A stretch of DNA of 64,000 nt from CANQBR01 sp964641395 (lineage in GTDB: Bacteria; Bacillota; Negativicutes; Acidaminococcales; Acidaminococcaceae): positions 1 to 64,000 of the forward strand of contig CAZXKQ010000005.1 of the NCBI GenBank assembly GCA_964641395.1. The letters run 5' to 3'. Positions 19,901 to 27,218 of the stretch are shown piece after piece. Below the pieces are notes generated by a model that was not told where the DNA came from, did not search any database, and was given only the letters and a program-made list of their open reading frames with translations. The position numbers and the translations under genes are program-made. Position 1 is the stretch's first letter; every line of letters starts with the position of its first letter.

Positions 19901-20144
19901 AGGCTCTCCCAACATTATCGACGATATCAAGGCCGGCCGCATCTCCATGGTCATCAACACCACCAACCACGGCCGGGATGCGGAAAGGGACGGCTTCAAG
20001 ATCCGCCGCTCTACGGTGGAGCACGCCATCCCCTGCCTGACCAGCATGGATACGGCCCGGGAACTGCAGCGGGTTATGACCGCTATGCGCCGCCGCCGGG
20101 TGGTGAGCGTCATGGCCCTGCAGGACCTCACCTACGATGAGTGA
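16935..20144 (+). CDS. carB: Carbamoyl-phosphate synthase large subunit
   Basis: CarB (1069 residues, normal length) joins bicarbonate, ammonia and two ATP into carbamoyl phosphate. Two homologous ATP-grasp halves are evident: VIGSGPIIIGQAAEFDYAG at the start, and VLGSGPIRIGQGVEFDY at about residue 555. A C-terminal MGS-like allosteric domain (about 930-1069) probably binds UMP. It starts 3 nt after carA. The end overlaps the upstream region of pyrK. Confidence 0.97.
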   Translation: MPKLKNVKKVLVIGSGPIIIGQAAEFDYAGSQACRALKEEGLEVVLVNSNPATIMTDVHIADRVYVEPISVEFLENIIKKERPDSLLATLGGQVGLNMAMELEERGILSEYQVRLLGTQIAAIRRGEDRELFKETMEKIHQPIPESTIVETVMAACSFARKIGYPLIVRPAYTLGGTGGGIATDEDELVDIVQKGLGYSPIGQCLIERSIAGWKEIEYEVIRDANDNCITVCSMENVDPVGVHTGDSIVVAPVQTLNDREVQLMRQVSIDIVRALGVVGGCNVQLALDPYSENYYVIEVNPRVSRSSALASKATGYPIAKVTAKIAVGYTLDEIENAVTKKTKACFEPTLDYIVLKFPRWPFDKFVTADRTLGTQMKATGEVMAIERSFEASLLKAVRSLEIGLTHLQLPELTPLSDQEIRERIKLIDDQRLFVVAEAFRRGVTSEEINQITKIDKWFLAKIENIVKMERALASHPLTASLLRRAKELGFADRVIAGLVGKQPKEIRALRKELGIIPTYKMVDTCAAEFEAATPYYYSCYAQEDEVAVSKHKKAVVLGSGPIRIGQGVEFDYCSVHCVWALKELGYETVIINNNPETVSTDFDISDKLYFEPLTVEDVLNVIDKEQPEGVIVQFGGQTAINLAGPLAAAGVRVLGSSVDSIDRAEDRERFDELLNDCGIPRPKGHTVFDTEGALVAAHDVGYPVMVRPSYVLGGRAMEIVYNDEELKHYMTSAVKASHEHPVLVDHYILGTEVEVDAICDGKEVLLPGIMQHVERTGVHSGDSIAVYPPLSLSEAVIKTIIRYTNQMALGLEVKGMINIQYIVREEKVYVIEVNPRSSRTVPYLSKVTGVSMVDVATMCAMGRSLREQGYKPGLRMFPDYYAVKAPVFSFNKMSNVDITLGPEMKSTGEVMACDYQFSRALYKACIASGINVPHEGSILITVADMDKEEAVEIARGFEELGYVVTATGGTARYLQEHGVTVEKATKVSEGSPNIIDDIKAGRISMVINTTNHGRDAERDGFKIRRSTVEHAIPCLTSMDTARELQRVMTAMRRRRVVSVMALQDLTYDE

Positions 20145-20158
20145 GGGCGGGAGGCACT

Positions 20159-20920
20159 ATGGCTAAGTCTATTGTCACAGCTACGGTAGTAGGGCAGCAG
20201 CAGCTGTCTGCTACAGTAAAGCTGATCGAAGTCATCGCTCCCCCCATTGCCGCCGCCGCCCAGCCGGGCAACTTCGTCAATGTGCGGGTGAGCCAGCAGG
20301 CCGCCCCCCTCCTGCGCCGCCCCCTGGGCATAGCGGGGGCCAGCCGCCAGCACGGCACCATCTGCATGATCTACCGGCTTATAGGGGAGGGGACCAAGCT
20401 GTTAGCCCAGGCCTGCTCCGGAGATGAGCTGAGCATCGTGGGCCCCCTGGGCCAGGGCTTCGACCTGGACTGCCGCCACCCCCTGGTGGTGGGAGGGGGG
20501 CTGGGCCTAGCCCCCTTGCTCTACCTCTGCCAGGCCCTGCCTGGAGCCGCGGTGCTGATGGGAGGCAGGAGCGAGGAGGAGCTGTTCTGGACCAGCCTCT
20601 TCCGCCAGCTCTGCTCCCAGCTCTACCTGACCACTGACGACGGCTCCCTAGGCACCAAGGGGACGGTAATGGCCCTGCTGCCCCAGCTGTTGGCCGGCGG
20701 CAGCTACGACCGGGTCTACGTCTGCGGCCCTGTGCCTATGATGCAGGCGGTGGCCGCCGCCTGCTTGGAGGCCGGCGTACCCTGCCAGGTCTCCTTAGAA
20801 AAGTACATGGCCTGCGGCCTAGGTGCCTGCCTCTCCTGCGCCTGCACCATCAAGGGCCGCCGGGCCAAGGTCTGCCAAGACGGGCCGGTGTTCTGGGCCC
20901 AGGAGGTGGAAGAATGGTAG
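20159..20920 (+). CDS. pyrK: Dihydroorotate dehydrogenase electron-transfer subunit
   Basis: PyrK (253 residues) carries FAD and a [2Fe-2S] cluster and passes electrons from dihydroorotate oxidation by PyrD to NAD+. A ferredoxin-reductase-like FAD/NAD domain with LRRPLGIAG near residue 55 precedes the C-terminal cysteine cluster CGLGACLSCAC...C. The ATG at 20159 follows GGGAGG; an upstream in-frame GTG at 20141 lies within the carB stop region without a ribosome-binding site. The last 7 nt overlap pyrD, as expected for subunits made in equal amounts. Confidence 0.94.
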   Translation: MAKSIVTATVVGQQQLSATVKLIEVIAPPIAAAAQPGNFVNVRVSQQAAPLLRRPLGIAGASRQHGTICMIYRLIGEGTKLLAQACSGDELSIVGPLGQGFDLDCRHPLVVGGGLGLAPLLYLCQALPGAAVLMGGRSEEELFWTSLFRQLCSQLYLTTDDGSLGTKGTVMALLPQLLAGGSYDRVYVCGPVPMMQAVAAACLEAGVPCQVSLEKYMACGLGACLSCACTIKGRRAKVCQDGPVFWAQEVEEW

Positions 20921-21873
20921 CAGCCCTCTACGACGGCCGCCTGGCGGTGAACCTGGCGGGCATCCCTATGCAGACGCCGGTGACCACCGGCTCCGGCACC
21001 TTCGGCTTCGGCCTGGAGTTTACGGATTTCTTAGATCTGGAAAAAATAGGGGCGGTGACGGTGAAGGGCACCTCCCTCCTGCCCTCCCCAGGCAACAGGG
21101 GCCAGCGGGCGGTGGAGACCCCGGCGGGGATGCTCAACGCCATCGGCCTGGAAAACCCTGGCTGCGACTACTTTTTGCAGGTCACCCTGCCTAAGCTGCG
21201 CCGCTACAAGGTGCCGGTCATCGTCAACATCTACGGCCACAGCCCGGAGGAGTACGGCCAGGTGGCGGCTAAGTTAGACGTAGACGGGGTGGCAGGGGTG
21301 GAGATCAACATCTCCTGCCCCAACGTGAAGGAGGGGGGCATCATCTTCGGCACCTGCCCTGAGGCGGCAGCCGCAGTGATCAGCCAGGTGAAGCAGCACA
21401 CCTCTAAGCCGGTCATCACCAAGCTCTCTCCCAATGTGACGGACATCGTGGTGATGGCCAAGGCGGCAGAGGAGGCGGGGAGCGACGCCATCTCCCTCAT
21501 CAACACCCTGCTAGGCACTAAGATAGATATCGAAAGGCAGCGGCCGGTGCTGGGCAACATAACCGGCGGCCTCAGCGGTCCCGCAGTGCGGCCGGTGGCG
21601 GTGCGCCTGGTCTACCAGGTGGCCCAGGCGGTGAAGCTGCCCCTCATCGGCATGGGGGGCATCATGAATGCGGAGGACGCCCTGGAGTTCTTCTTGGCCG
21701 GGGCCAGCGCCGTAGCCGTAGGCACGGCCAACTTCGTCCAGCCGGACATCGCCGCCACTATAGCCCAGGGGCTGCTGGCCTACCTAGACCGGCACCACTA
21801 CCGCCATATCGAAGAGGTGGTGGGCCTGGCCCTGCCCCAGGGTAAGCGCAGCATGCCTCTGTACAATTGCTAG
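20914..21873 (+). CDS. pyrD: Dihydroorotate dehydrogenase, class 1B catalytic subunit
   Basis: PyrD (319 residues) is the FMN-binding catalytic subunit of the NAD-dependent heterotetramer with PyrK. The catalytic base is Cys in EINISCPNVKEGG (near residue 134), which marks class 1 enzymes. The FMN-phosphate motifs are GMGGI and AVGTANF near the C-terminus. The pyrK-pyrD overlap and the cysteine base together exclude the membrane class 2 type. Confidence 0.96.
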   Translation: MVAALYDGRLAVNLAGIPMQTPVTTGSGTFGFGLEFTDFLDLEKIGAVTVKGTSLLPSPGNRGQRAVETPAGMLNAIGLENPGCDYFLQVTLPKLRRYKVPVIVNIYGHSPEEYGQVAAKLDVDGVAGVEINISCPNVKEGGIIFGTCPEAAAAVISQVKQHTSKPVITKLSPNVTDIVVMAKAAEEAGSDAISLINTLLGTKIDIERQRPVLGNITGGLSGPAVRPVAVRLVYQVAQAVKLPLIGMGGIMNAEDALEFFLAGASAVAVGTANFVQPDIAATIAQGLLAYLDRHHYRHIEEVVGLALPQGKRSMPLYNC

Positions 21874-21892
21874 AGAAGTAGGGGGGTATACA

Positions 21893-22609
21893 ATGGACAG
21901 TGACAAGCGTTTAATCGTGGCCTTGGACTTTCCCAGCTATGAAGAAGCGGTGGCCTGCGTCCAGGACTGCGGGCCGGCGGTGAGCTACTACAAGGTGGGT
22001 ATGGAACTGTACTACGCCGCCGGCAGCCCCATCCTCCGCTATCTGAAGGAGCAGGGGAAGCAGGTCTTCCTGGACCTGAAGCTGCAGGACATCCCTAACA
22101 CAGTGGCCGGCGCCCTGAAGGTGCTGACTAAGCTAGGGGCGGACATGCTCAACGTCCACACCGTAGGAGGGCCCAAGATGCTGGCGGCAGCGGCCACAGC
22201 TGTGCGGGAGGCGGCGGCAGCCGCCGGCCAGCCCGCGCCGAAGCTGATAGGGGTGACCATCCTCACCAGCATGGATGAGGAGCAGTTTGCCGCCCTCCGC
22301 TACCAGGGCAGCATCGCCCAGCAGGTGGTGGCCCTGGCCCAGATGGCTCAGGCTGCCGGTCTGGACGGAGTGGTGGCCTCCCCCCAGGAGGCTGCCGCCA
22401 TCAGGGCGGCCTGCGGCCCTGACTTCCTCATCGTCACCCCGGGGGTGCGGCCTCAAGGGGCGGCCCTGGATGACCAGAGCAGGGTAGCCACCCCCAGAGG
22501 GGCCCTGAGGAATGGTTCCAGCCACATCGTAGTGGGCCGGCCCATCACCAAGGCGGCCCAGAGGCAGGCGGCAGCCCTGGCCATCGTAGCAGAAATCAAA
22601 GGAGTATGA
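21893..22609 (+). CDS. pyrF: Orotidine 5'-phosphate decarboxylase
   Basis: PyrF (238 residues) makes UMP from OMP. The substrate and catalytic residues lie in ALDFPSYEEA (near residue 12) and in LDLKLQDIPNT near 62, where the Lys-Asp chain of the D-x-K-x-x-D motif is clear. VTPGVRP and VVGRPIT near the end bind the phosphate. The ribosome-binding site is a weak GTAGGGGGG about 10 nt upstream. It is followed after 3 nt by pyrE. Confidence 0.96.
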   Translation: MDSDKRLIVALDFPSYEEAVACVQDCGPAVSYYKVGMELYYAAGSPILRYLKEQGKQVFLDLKLQDIPNTVAGALKVLTKLGADMLNVHTVGGPKMLAAAATAVREAAAAAGQPAPKLIGVTILTSMDEEQFAALRYQGSIAQQVVALAQMAQAAGLDGVVASPQEAAAIRAACGPDFLIVTPGVRPQGAALDDQSRVATPRGALRNGSSHIVVGRPITKAAQRQAAALAIVAEIKGV

Positions 22610-22612
22610 CTT

Positions 22613-23194
22613 ATGGCTATCTTGACGGAAAAAGACGTAATGGGCCTTTTAGAGGAGACCCAGGCGGTGCTCCACGGCCACTTCTTGCTGACCAGCGGCC
22701 TGCACAGCCCTATGTATGTGGAAAAATTCAACGTTTTACAGCATCCTAAGTACACGGAGCGGCTCTGTCAGGAAATCGCCCGCCGCTACCAGGACGCCGG
22801 GGTGGAGCTGGTGATAGGGCCCATGACCGGCGGCATCCTGCTGGCCCACGAGGTAGGCAAGGCCCTAGGCACCCGGGCCATCTTCACCGAGCGGGAGAAC
22901 GGCAAAATGACCCTCAAGCGGGGCTTCCAGATCCCCACTGGCACCAAGGTGCTGGTAGTGGAGGACATCACCACCACCGGCGGCAGCATCCAAGAGGTGA
23001 TCGACGTGGTGAAGGCCCATGGAGGCGACCTAGTAGGGGTGGGCCTCTTAGTAGACCGCAGCGGCGGCAAGGTGAACTTCGGCGTGCGCACCGAAGCCTT
23101 GCTCCACTTGAACGTGGAAACCTATAAGCCGGAGAGCTGCCCCCTCTGCCAGCAGGGCCTGCCCTTTACGAAGCGGGGCCGCACCGGCAAATAG
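22613..23194 (+). CDS. pyrE: Orotate phosphoribosyltransferase
   Basis: PyrE (193 residues) transfers phosphoribose from PRPP to orotate. The PRPP loop is VLVVEDITTTGGSI (near residue 104). The N-terminus resembles the short Bacillus-type enzyme, and a C-terminal CPLCQQG pair of cysteines could bind a metal. The AAAGGAG ribosome-binding site lies in the end of pyrF. It is the last gene of the operon; no uracil permease follows and I saw no strong terminator directly after it. Confidence 0.95.
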   Translation: MAILTEKDVMGLLEETQAVLHGHFLLTSGLHSPMYVEKFNVLQHPKYTERLCQEIARRYQDAGVELVIGPMTGGILLAHEVGKALGTRAIFTERENGKMTLKRGFQIPTGTKVLVVEDITTTGGSIQEVIDVVKAHGGDLVGVGLLVDRSGGKVNFGVRTEALLHLNVETYKPESCPLCQQGLPFTKRGRTGK

Positions 23195-23256
23195 CAGGGC
23201 AAGGCGGCTGGAACGCTGAGGTTGTGGAGTAGTGAGCTAGGGAGAAGGAGGCCGGC

Positions 23257-24030
23257 ATGGACAGAGTTATCCTAGGCAAGGTGCTACAGGGGTTGTTGCT
23301 GCCTCCGGGAGGCTTCATCCTCCTGGGCCTCTGCCTGACCATCTACCTATACATCAGGAAGCAGCGGGGAAGGTCCGTGCTGCTCTTCATCACCTTCTTC
23401 CTCTACTTCTTTTCCACCGCTCCGGTGGCCTTCTGCCTCTTGAAACCCTTGGAACTCATCTATCCGCCCCTGGCCCAGCCGGGCAGCCAGTCCTGCCAGG
23501 CCGTCATCCTCCTAGGGGGAGGGGCGGTGAGCAATGCCAAGCTGCCGGCAGGGGGCAACCTAGCCGGCTCTAGCGCCAACCGCCTCCTTACAGCCGCCAC
23601 CCTGGCCCAACGGCAGCGGCTGCCCATCATCGTCAGCGGCGGAGCCCTCCGCCCTGGGGGCCCGGTGGAGGCGGAGGTGGCCGCCGAGGCCCTGGTGAAC
23701 CTAGGGATAGGGGCCAACCAGATCATCCAGGAGGACAGGGCCCGCAACACCCAGGAGAACGCTGACTACGTGGCGGCCCTCTGCAAGGAGAGGGGCTTTA
23801 AAAGCTGCTACCTGGTGACCAGCGCCTACCATCTGCCTAGGGCCATGTTCTTCTTCCAAAAGGCCTGCAAGCCCCTGGACATCAACCTGGTGCCCCTGCC
23901 CTGTGACTACCAGGTGCAGGACCAGCCCTATTTTGACGGCCTCAGCTTCCTGCCCAGCATGGACAGCCTGGCCCTGAGTGGCCTGGCCCTCAAGGAGTAC
24001 GTGGGCTGCCTGGCGGGCCTGGCCCAGTGA
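23257..24030 (+). CDS. YdcF/ElyC-like membrane protein (DUF218)
   Basis: This 257-residue protein has two N-terminal transmembrane helices (about 10-33 and 38-60) and an outside-facing DUF218 domain. Family motifs are AVILLGGGAV (near 85), ARNTQENADYV (near 165) and LVTSAYHLPRAMFFFQK (near 190). Relatives such as ElyC and SanA affect envelope integrity and lipid-carrier use, but the reaction is not established. Its ribosome-binding site is AGGAGG. It ends at a strong terminator and may be read through from pyrE. Confidence 0.82.
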   Translation: MDRVILGKVLQGLLLPPGGFILLGLCLTIYLYIRKQRGRSVLLFITFFLYFFSTAPVAFCLLKPLELIYPPLAQPGSQSCQAVILLGGGAVSNAKLPAGGNLAGSSANRLLTAATLAQRQRLPIIVSGGALRPGGPVEAEVAAEALVNLGIGANQIIQEDRARNTQENADYVAALCKERGFKSCYLVTSAYHLPRAMFFFQKACKPLDINLVPLPCDYQVQDQPYFDGLSFLPSMDSLALSGLALKEYVGCLAGLAQ

Positions 24031-24050
24031 GGAGGCCCTGGCAGCAAAAG

Positions 24051-24091
24051 AAAAGCCCCAAGCCAGAAGGGGAGGCTGGGGCTTTTTAGTT
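24051..24091 (+). terminator. Intrinsic terminator after the YdcF-like gene
   Basis: AAAAGCCCCA (24051-24060) pairs with TGGGGCTTTT (24077-24086), with an inner GCC/GGC extension and a following T-run. A-rich DNA on the other side means it could work in both directions. Confidence 0.85.
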
Positions 24092-24119
24092 TTTGTTTTT
24101 ATCTGCAAATAAACTAATA

Positions 24120-24367
24120 TCTTCAGCTCTTCTAAGCTATAACAGTGCCGATCCTGAACTGGCTCCTCATTTGCCTGGGACGGCTGCCAGCGGCTGCTTA
24201 ACCCTGCCAGCTTCTTCCAGCCTTTTAGGGTCCAGTTCCTTTTCCCGTCTCGCTTCGATGCTTGCACCAATACGAGCCACCCGCGAATTGCTAGCAGCTA
24301 TTTCTTGCGGAGTGAATAGCTCTTTCTGCAGCTCTTCCCACGTTCCGCCTAGTGCGTCCTTCTTCAT
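24120..24367 (-). pseudogene. Decayed HTH antitoxin of a HigA/XRE-like toxin-antitoxin pair
   Basis: The frame opens with a fine ribosome-binding site (AAAGGAGG) and ATG at 24367, then reads 66 residues. The first 50 (TWEELQKELFTPQEI, RVARIG, IEARREK, RLEE, VKQP) follow the pattern of XRE-type antitoxins paired with HigB/RelE-like toxins. After RLEE the register is disturbed and a stop arrives where the second half of the helix-turn-helix should continue. A neighbouring frame reads LAGL at the expected point, which suggests a 1-nt indel, and carries on to about 24060. No toxin gene is adjacent. I read it as a relic; a short functional peptide is possible but less likely. Confidence 0.55.
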
Positions 24368-24390
24368 CTCATCCTCCTTTGTGCCCTTTT

Positions 24391-24422
24391 AAAACTGCCC
24401 TTGTCAGACTTGACAAGGGCAG
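24391..24422 (-). terminator. Intrinsic terminator of fba
   Basis: A perfect 11-bp stem (24395-24405 with 24412-24422) and a 6-nt loop, followed on the minus strand by TTTT. Confidence 0.85.
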
Positions 24423-24464
24423 CGCACCCCTTTATTTAGGGTTCAAAATGTCGCTAAGCAGCGG

Positions 24465-25394
24465 TTACAGCCGGTGGCTGGAGTTCAGCACGTCCCGCAT
24501 CTTGTGGGCCACCATGGCCTTGATGGCCTCCCTGGCCGGCCGCAGGTACTGGCGGGGGTCGAAGTCCCCGGGATGCTCTACGAAGTGTTTGCGGATGGAG
24601 GCAGTCATGGCCAGGCGCAGGTCGGTGTCGATGTTGATCTTGCAGACGCCGAACTTGCCGGCCCGCAGCAGCATCTCCTCCGGCACACCCTGGGCCCCGT
24701 CCAGCTTGCCGCCGTACTTGTTGCACTGGGCCACGAACTCGGGGATGACGGTGCTGGCGCCGTGGAGGACTAGGGGATAGCCAGGCAGCATGTTGGTGAT
24801 CTTCTCCAGGCGGGCGAAGTCCAGCTCCGGTTTGCCCTTGAACTTGTAGGCCCCGTGACTGGTGCCGATGGCGATGGCCAGGGAGTCGCAGCCGGTGCGC
24901 TCTACGAACTCCACCGCCTGATCCGGGTCGGTGTAGGTGGCGTCCTTGGTGTTGACCTTGACAGCGTCTTCCACGCCGGCCAGGCGGCCTAGCTCTGCCT
25001 CTACTACCACGCCCTTGGCATGGGCGTATTCCACCACCTGCTTGGTGAGGGCGATGTTTTCTTCAAAGGGATGCTTAGAACCATCGATCATAACCGAGGT
25101 GAAGCCTCCGTCTACGCAGGCCTTGCAGATGGCGAAGTCTTCCCCGTGGTCCAGGTGGAGGCAGATAGGCAGGCCGGTGGTCTCCATGGCAGCCTCTACC
25201 AGCTTCACCAAGTACACATGGTTGGCGTATTTCCGGGCACCGGCGCTGACCTGGAGGATGAAGGGGGATTCCTCCTCCTTGGCGGCCTCCACGATGCCCT
25301 GGATGATCTCCATGTTGTTCACGTTGAAGGCGCCTACTGCGTAATGGCCCTCATAGGCTTTTTTGAACATTTCGGTAGAAGTTACTAACGGCAT
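24465..25394 (-). CDS. fba: Class II fructose-1,6-bisphosphate aldolase
   Basis: This zinc-dependent aldolase (309 residues) interconverts fructose-1,6-bisphosphate with DHAP and glyceraldehyde-3-phosphate. Zinc and catalytic residues include CLHLDHG (His80, Asp82, His83), EAELGRLAG near 133, GTSHGAYKF near 177, LHGAST near 208 and KINIDTDLR near 249. It matches the Bacillus FbaA-like subgroup rather than the tagatose type. It is a single-gene unit with an extended -10 promoter upstream and a hairpin terminator downstream. Confidence 0.95.
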   Translation of the reverse strand: MPLVTSTEMFKKAYEGHYAVGAFNVNNMEIIQGIVEAAKEEESPFILQVSAGARKYANHVYLVKLVEAAMETTGLPICLHLDHGEDFAICKACVDGGFTSVMIDGSKHPFEENIALTKQVVEYAHAKGVVVEAELGRLAGVEDAVKVNTKDATYTDPDQAVEFVERTGCDSLAIAIGTSHGAYKFKGKPELDFARLEKITNMLPGYPLVLHGASTVIPEFVAQCNKYGGKLDGAQGVPEEMLLRAGKFGVCKINIDTDLRLAMTASIRKHFVEHPGDFDPRQYLRPAREAIKAMVAHKMRDVLNSSHRL

Positions 25395-25426
25395 AAAACA
25401 CCCTCCTTGTGTTAAAATCTGCTATT

Positions 25427-25435
25427 ATTATACCA
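25427..25435 (-). promoter_or_regulatory. Extended -10 promoter of fba
   Basis: On the minus strand the sequence reads TGGTATAAT, a perfect TGn-TATAAT extended -10. No -35 hexamer is recognisable at 17 bp, as is common with extended -10 promoters. It lies about 33 nt upstream of the ATG. Confidence 0.65.
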
Positions 25436-25479
25436 TATTTTCCCTTTTAGCATACCTCTTTTTCGCAAAATCCCTACTT

Positions 25480-26127
25480 TTATAGCCAGGCGGCCAGGTC
25501 GGCAGGCAGGGCGCTGCTGATCTCCAGACGGTGTTGGCTGATAGGGTGGCGGAAGCTGAGGTAGGCGGAGTGGAGGGCGTGGCGGCCTGGGGGCCCAGGG
25601 GGGCCGTAGAGGCCGTCCCCTACCAGGGGGCAGCCTAGGTAGGCCATGTGCACCCGGATCTGGTGGGTGCGGCCTGTAGCCAGGCAGAGCCGCAGCAGGG
25701 CCCGGCCCGGCCGTCGCAGCAGCACCCGGTAGTAGGTGAGGGCGGCCTGGCCCCGGCTAAAGTCCACCTGCCGCTCCATCAGGCTGCCCTCCTTACGGGC
25801 GATGGGAGCGTCCACCCGGCCCTCCTCCGGCAGGCTGTCAACCCGTCCCTCCACGATGGCCAGATACTCCTTGCGCAGCCCCGCCGCCGGCCGGCCTAGC
25901 AGGTACTGGAGCCGAGGAGCCTTGGCCGCCAGCATCAGGCCGCTGGTGTAGCGGTCCAGGCGGGAGAGGAGGTGGGGGAGGCAGGCCTGGCCGCTAGCGG
26001 CGTAGTAGGCCCCTAGCAGCTCCACCAGGCTGCCTTCCCCCTGCTTATTATTAGGGTGGGTCAGCAGGCCTGCCGGCTTCTCCACCACCGCTATGTATGG
26101 ATCTTCGTAGTAAAGCTGGATGTCCAT
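25480..26127 (-). CDS. RluA-family pseudouridine synthase
   Basis: This 215-residue member of the RluA/RluD family isomerises uridine in RNA. The catalytic Asp58 is in LLSRLDRYTSG. KPAG (17-20), RKEYLA and TGRTHQIRVHM are further family motifs. There is no S4 domain, so it resembles the compact RluA/YqcB-like members; the target site in rRNA or tRNA cannot be told. AGGAGGGA precedes the ATG. It is divergent from the ABC importer, with back-to-back promoters between. Confidence 0.9.
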   Translation of the reverse strand: MDIQLYYEDPYIAVVEKPAGLLTHPNNKQGEGSLVELLGAYYAASGQACLPHLLSRLDRYTSGLMLAAKAPRLQYLLGRPAAGLRKEYLAIVEGRVDSLPEEGRVDAPIARKEGSLMERQVDFSRGQAALTYYRVLLRRPGRALLRLCLATGRTHQIRVHMAYLGCPLVGDGLYGPPGPPGRHALHSAYLSFRHPISQHRLEISSALPADLAAWL

Positions 26128-26144
26128 GGATCCCTCCTGCTGCC

Positions 26145-26173
26145 ATTATAGCAAAGGGGCAGGGGAGGCGCAA
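26145..26173 (-). promoter_or_regulatory. Promoter of the RluA-type gene
   Basis: On the minus strand TTGCGC (26168-26173), 17 bp and TATAAT (26145-26150), with TG one base before the -10 (TTTGCTATAAT). The leader is only about 12 nt. Confidence 0.65.
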
Positions 26174-26182
26174 GGGCGCTAG

Positions 26183-26230
26183 TTGACCAAAGAGGGGCGG
26201 CGTATTATAATTATACCTAGTTAGGAATTA
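26183..26230 (+). promoter_or_regulatory. Promoter and possible operator of the FecCD-type importer
   Basis: TTGACC (26183-26188), a 17-bp spacer and TATAAT (26206-26211) form a strong promoter. Just downstream, over the start point, CCTAGTTAGG flanked by AATT on both sides forms an imperfect dyad that could bind a metal-responsive repressor. I saw no cobalamin riboswitch in the short leader. Confidence 0.65.
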
Positions 26231-26263
26231 ATCTCTCACTAGCTTTAGCGAAGGATGGCAACC

Positions 26264-27217
26264 ATGCGGCAAAGATCTTCCTCCCTCCTCCTCGTCCTCA
26301 TCTTCCTCTGCTGTACTGTAGCCTGGCTGGGGGGCTGCGGCAGTCCCAAGGAGCAGTCCCAGGCCGCCCCTCCCTACCTAGTGGTGGAGGATGCGGCGGC
26401 CAGGAAGGTAGCCTTGCCCAAGAAGCCCAGCCGCATCGTCTCCCTCAGCCCCTCCTACCTGGGGATGATAGAGGCGGTAGGGGGGCAGCTGGTAGGCAGG
26501 GCCGCCTCCAAGGTGGGGACGGTACCCCCGGCCTTCGCCGCCGTGCCTGAAGTGGGCCTGGTGTACAACATCAATATGGAGGCCTTGGTGGCCCTGAAGC
26601 CCGACCTGGTGCTGGCAGGCCGCAACCAGCACGACAAGTTCGTGCCCCTCTTAGAGTCTAACGGTATAGCCGTGCTGGAACTGGACGCCAAGACCTACCC
26701 TGAGGTACAGCAGACCCTGGCCCTCCTAGGCCGCATCTACGGCCGGGAGGAGGCGGCAGCCGCCCAGATCGCCCGCCTGGACCAGCAGATCGCCGCCGTC
26801 AAGGCCCGCCTGCCTAAGGGGAAGCCTAAGACCATCGTCATCATGCACGCCACCGCCGCCAGCGTCACGGTGGAGGGCAGCCACAGCATAGCCGGCTGCG
26901 TAGCCGGCCTCCTGGATATGGACAATGTGGCCGCCAAGGCCCTCAAGGGCCGCTCCGATAAGACCCCCTACAGCATGGAAAGCTTGGTGGAGCAAAATCC
27001 AGAGCTGATCTTCATCACCTCCATGGGCAAGCCGGAAGAGATCCAGAACCGGCTGCGCATGGACTTTCAAAACAACCCTGCCTGGAACTCCCTGGCCGCC
27101 GTCCGGGCAGGGAGGGTCTACGTGCTGCCGGAAAACCTCTTCCTCTTGAATCCCGGCTTGAAGTACCCGGCAGCGGTAGAGTACATGGCTAAGATCGTCT
27201 ATCCGGAGGCGTTTTAA
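26264..27217 (+). CDS. ABC importer substrate-binding lipoprotein (BtuF/FepB-like)
   Basis: This periplasmic-binding-type lipoprotein (about 317 residues) has a lipobox LGGC with lipid-anchor Cys25 after a hydrophobic signal. Cluster A-type helical-backbone features are RIVSLSPS at about 60 and a C-terminal VYPEAF. It delivers a cobalamin, haem or iron-siderophore ligand to the permease encoded next. I prefer the ATG at 26264, because GAAGGA lies 8 nt upstream; the ATG at 26255 overlaps that site. The ligand cannot be decided: the family fits cobalamin and iron complexes alike. Confidence 0.85.
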   Translation: MRQRSSSLLLVLIFLCCTVAWLGGCGSPKEQSQAAPPYLVVEDAAARKVALPKKPSRIVSLSPSYLGMIEAVGGQLVGRAASKVGTVPPAFAAVPEVGLVYNINMEALVALKPDLVLAGRNQHDKFVPLLESNGIAVLELDAKTYPEVQQTLALLGRIYGREEAAAAQIARLDQQIAAVKARLPKGKPKTIVIMHATAASVTVEGSHSIAGCVAGLLDMDNVAAKALKGRSDKTPYSMESLVEQNPELIFITSMGKPEEIQNRLRMDFQNNPAWNSLAAVRAGRVYVLPENLFLLNPGLKYPAAVEYMAKIVYPEAF

Positions 27218-27218
27218 G

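Noticed and set aside
19110..20024. 304-codon frame antisense to carB
   Set aside because: Composition and lack of motifs mark it as a shadow of carB.
26212..26263. Cobalamin riboswitch in front of the FecCD-type importer
   Set aside because: The leader is only about 45 nt after a strong promoter, far too short for an aptamer.
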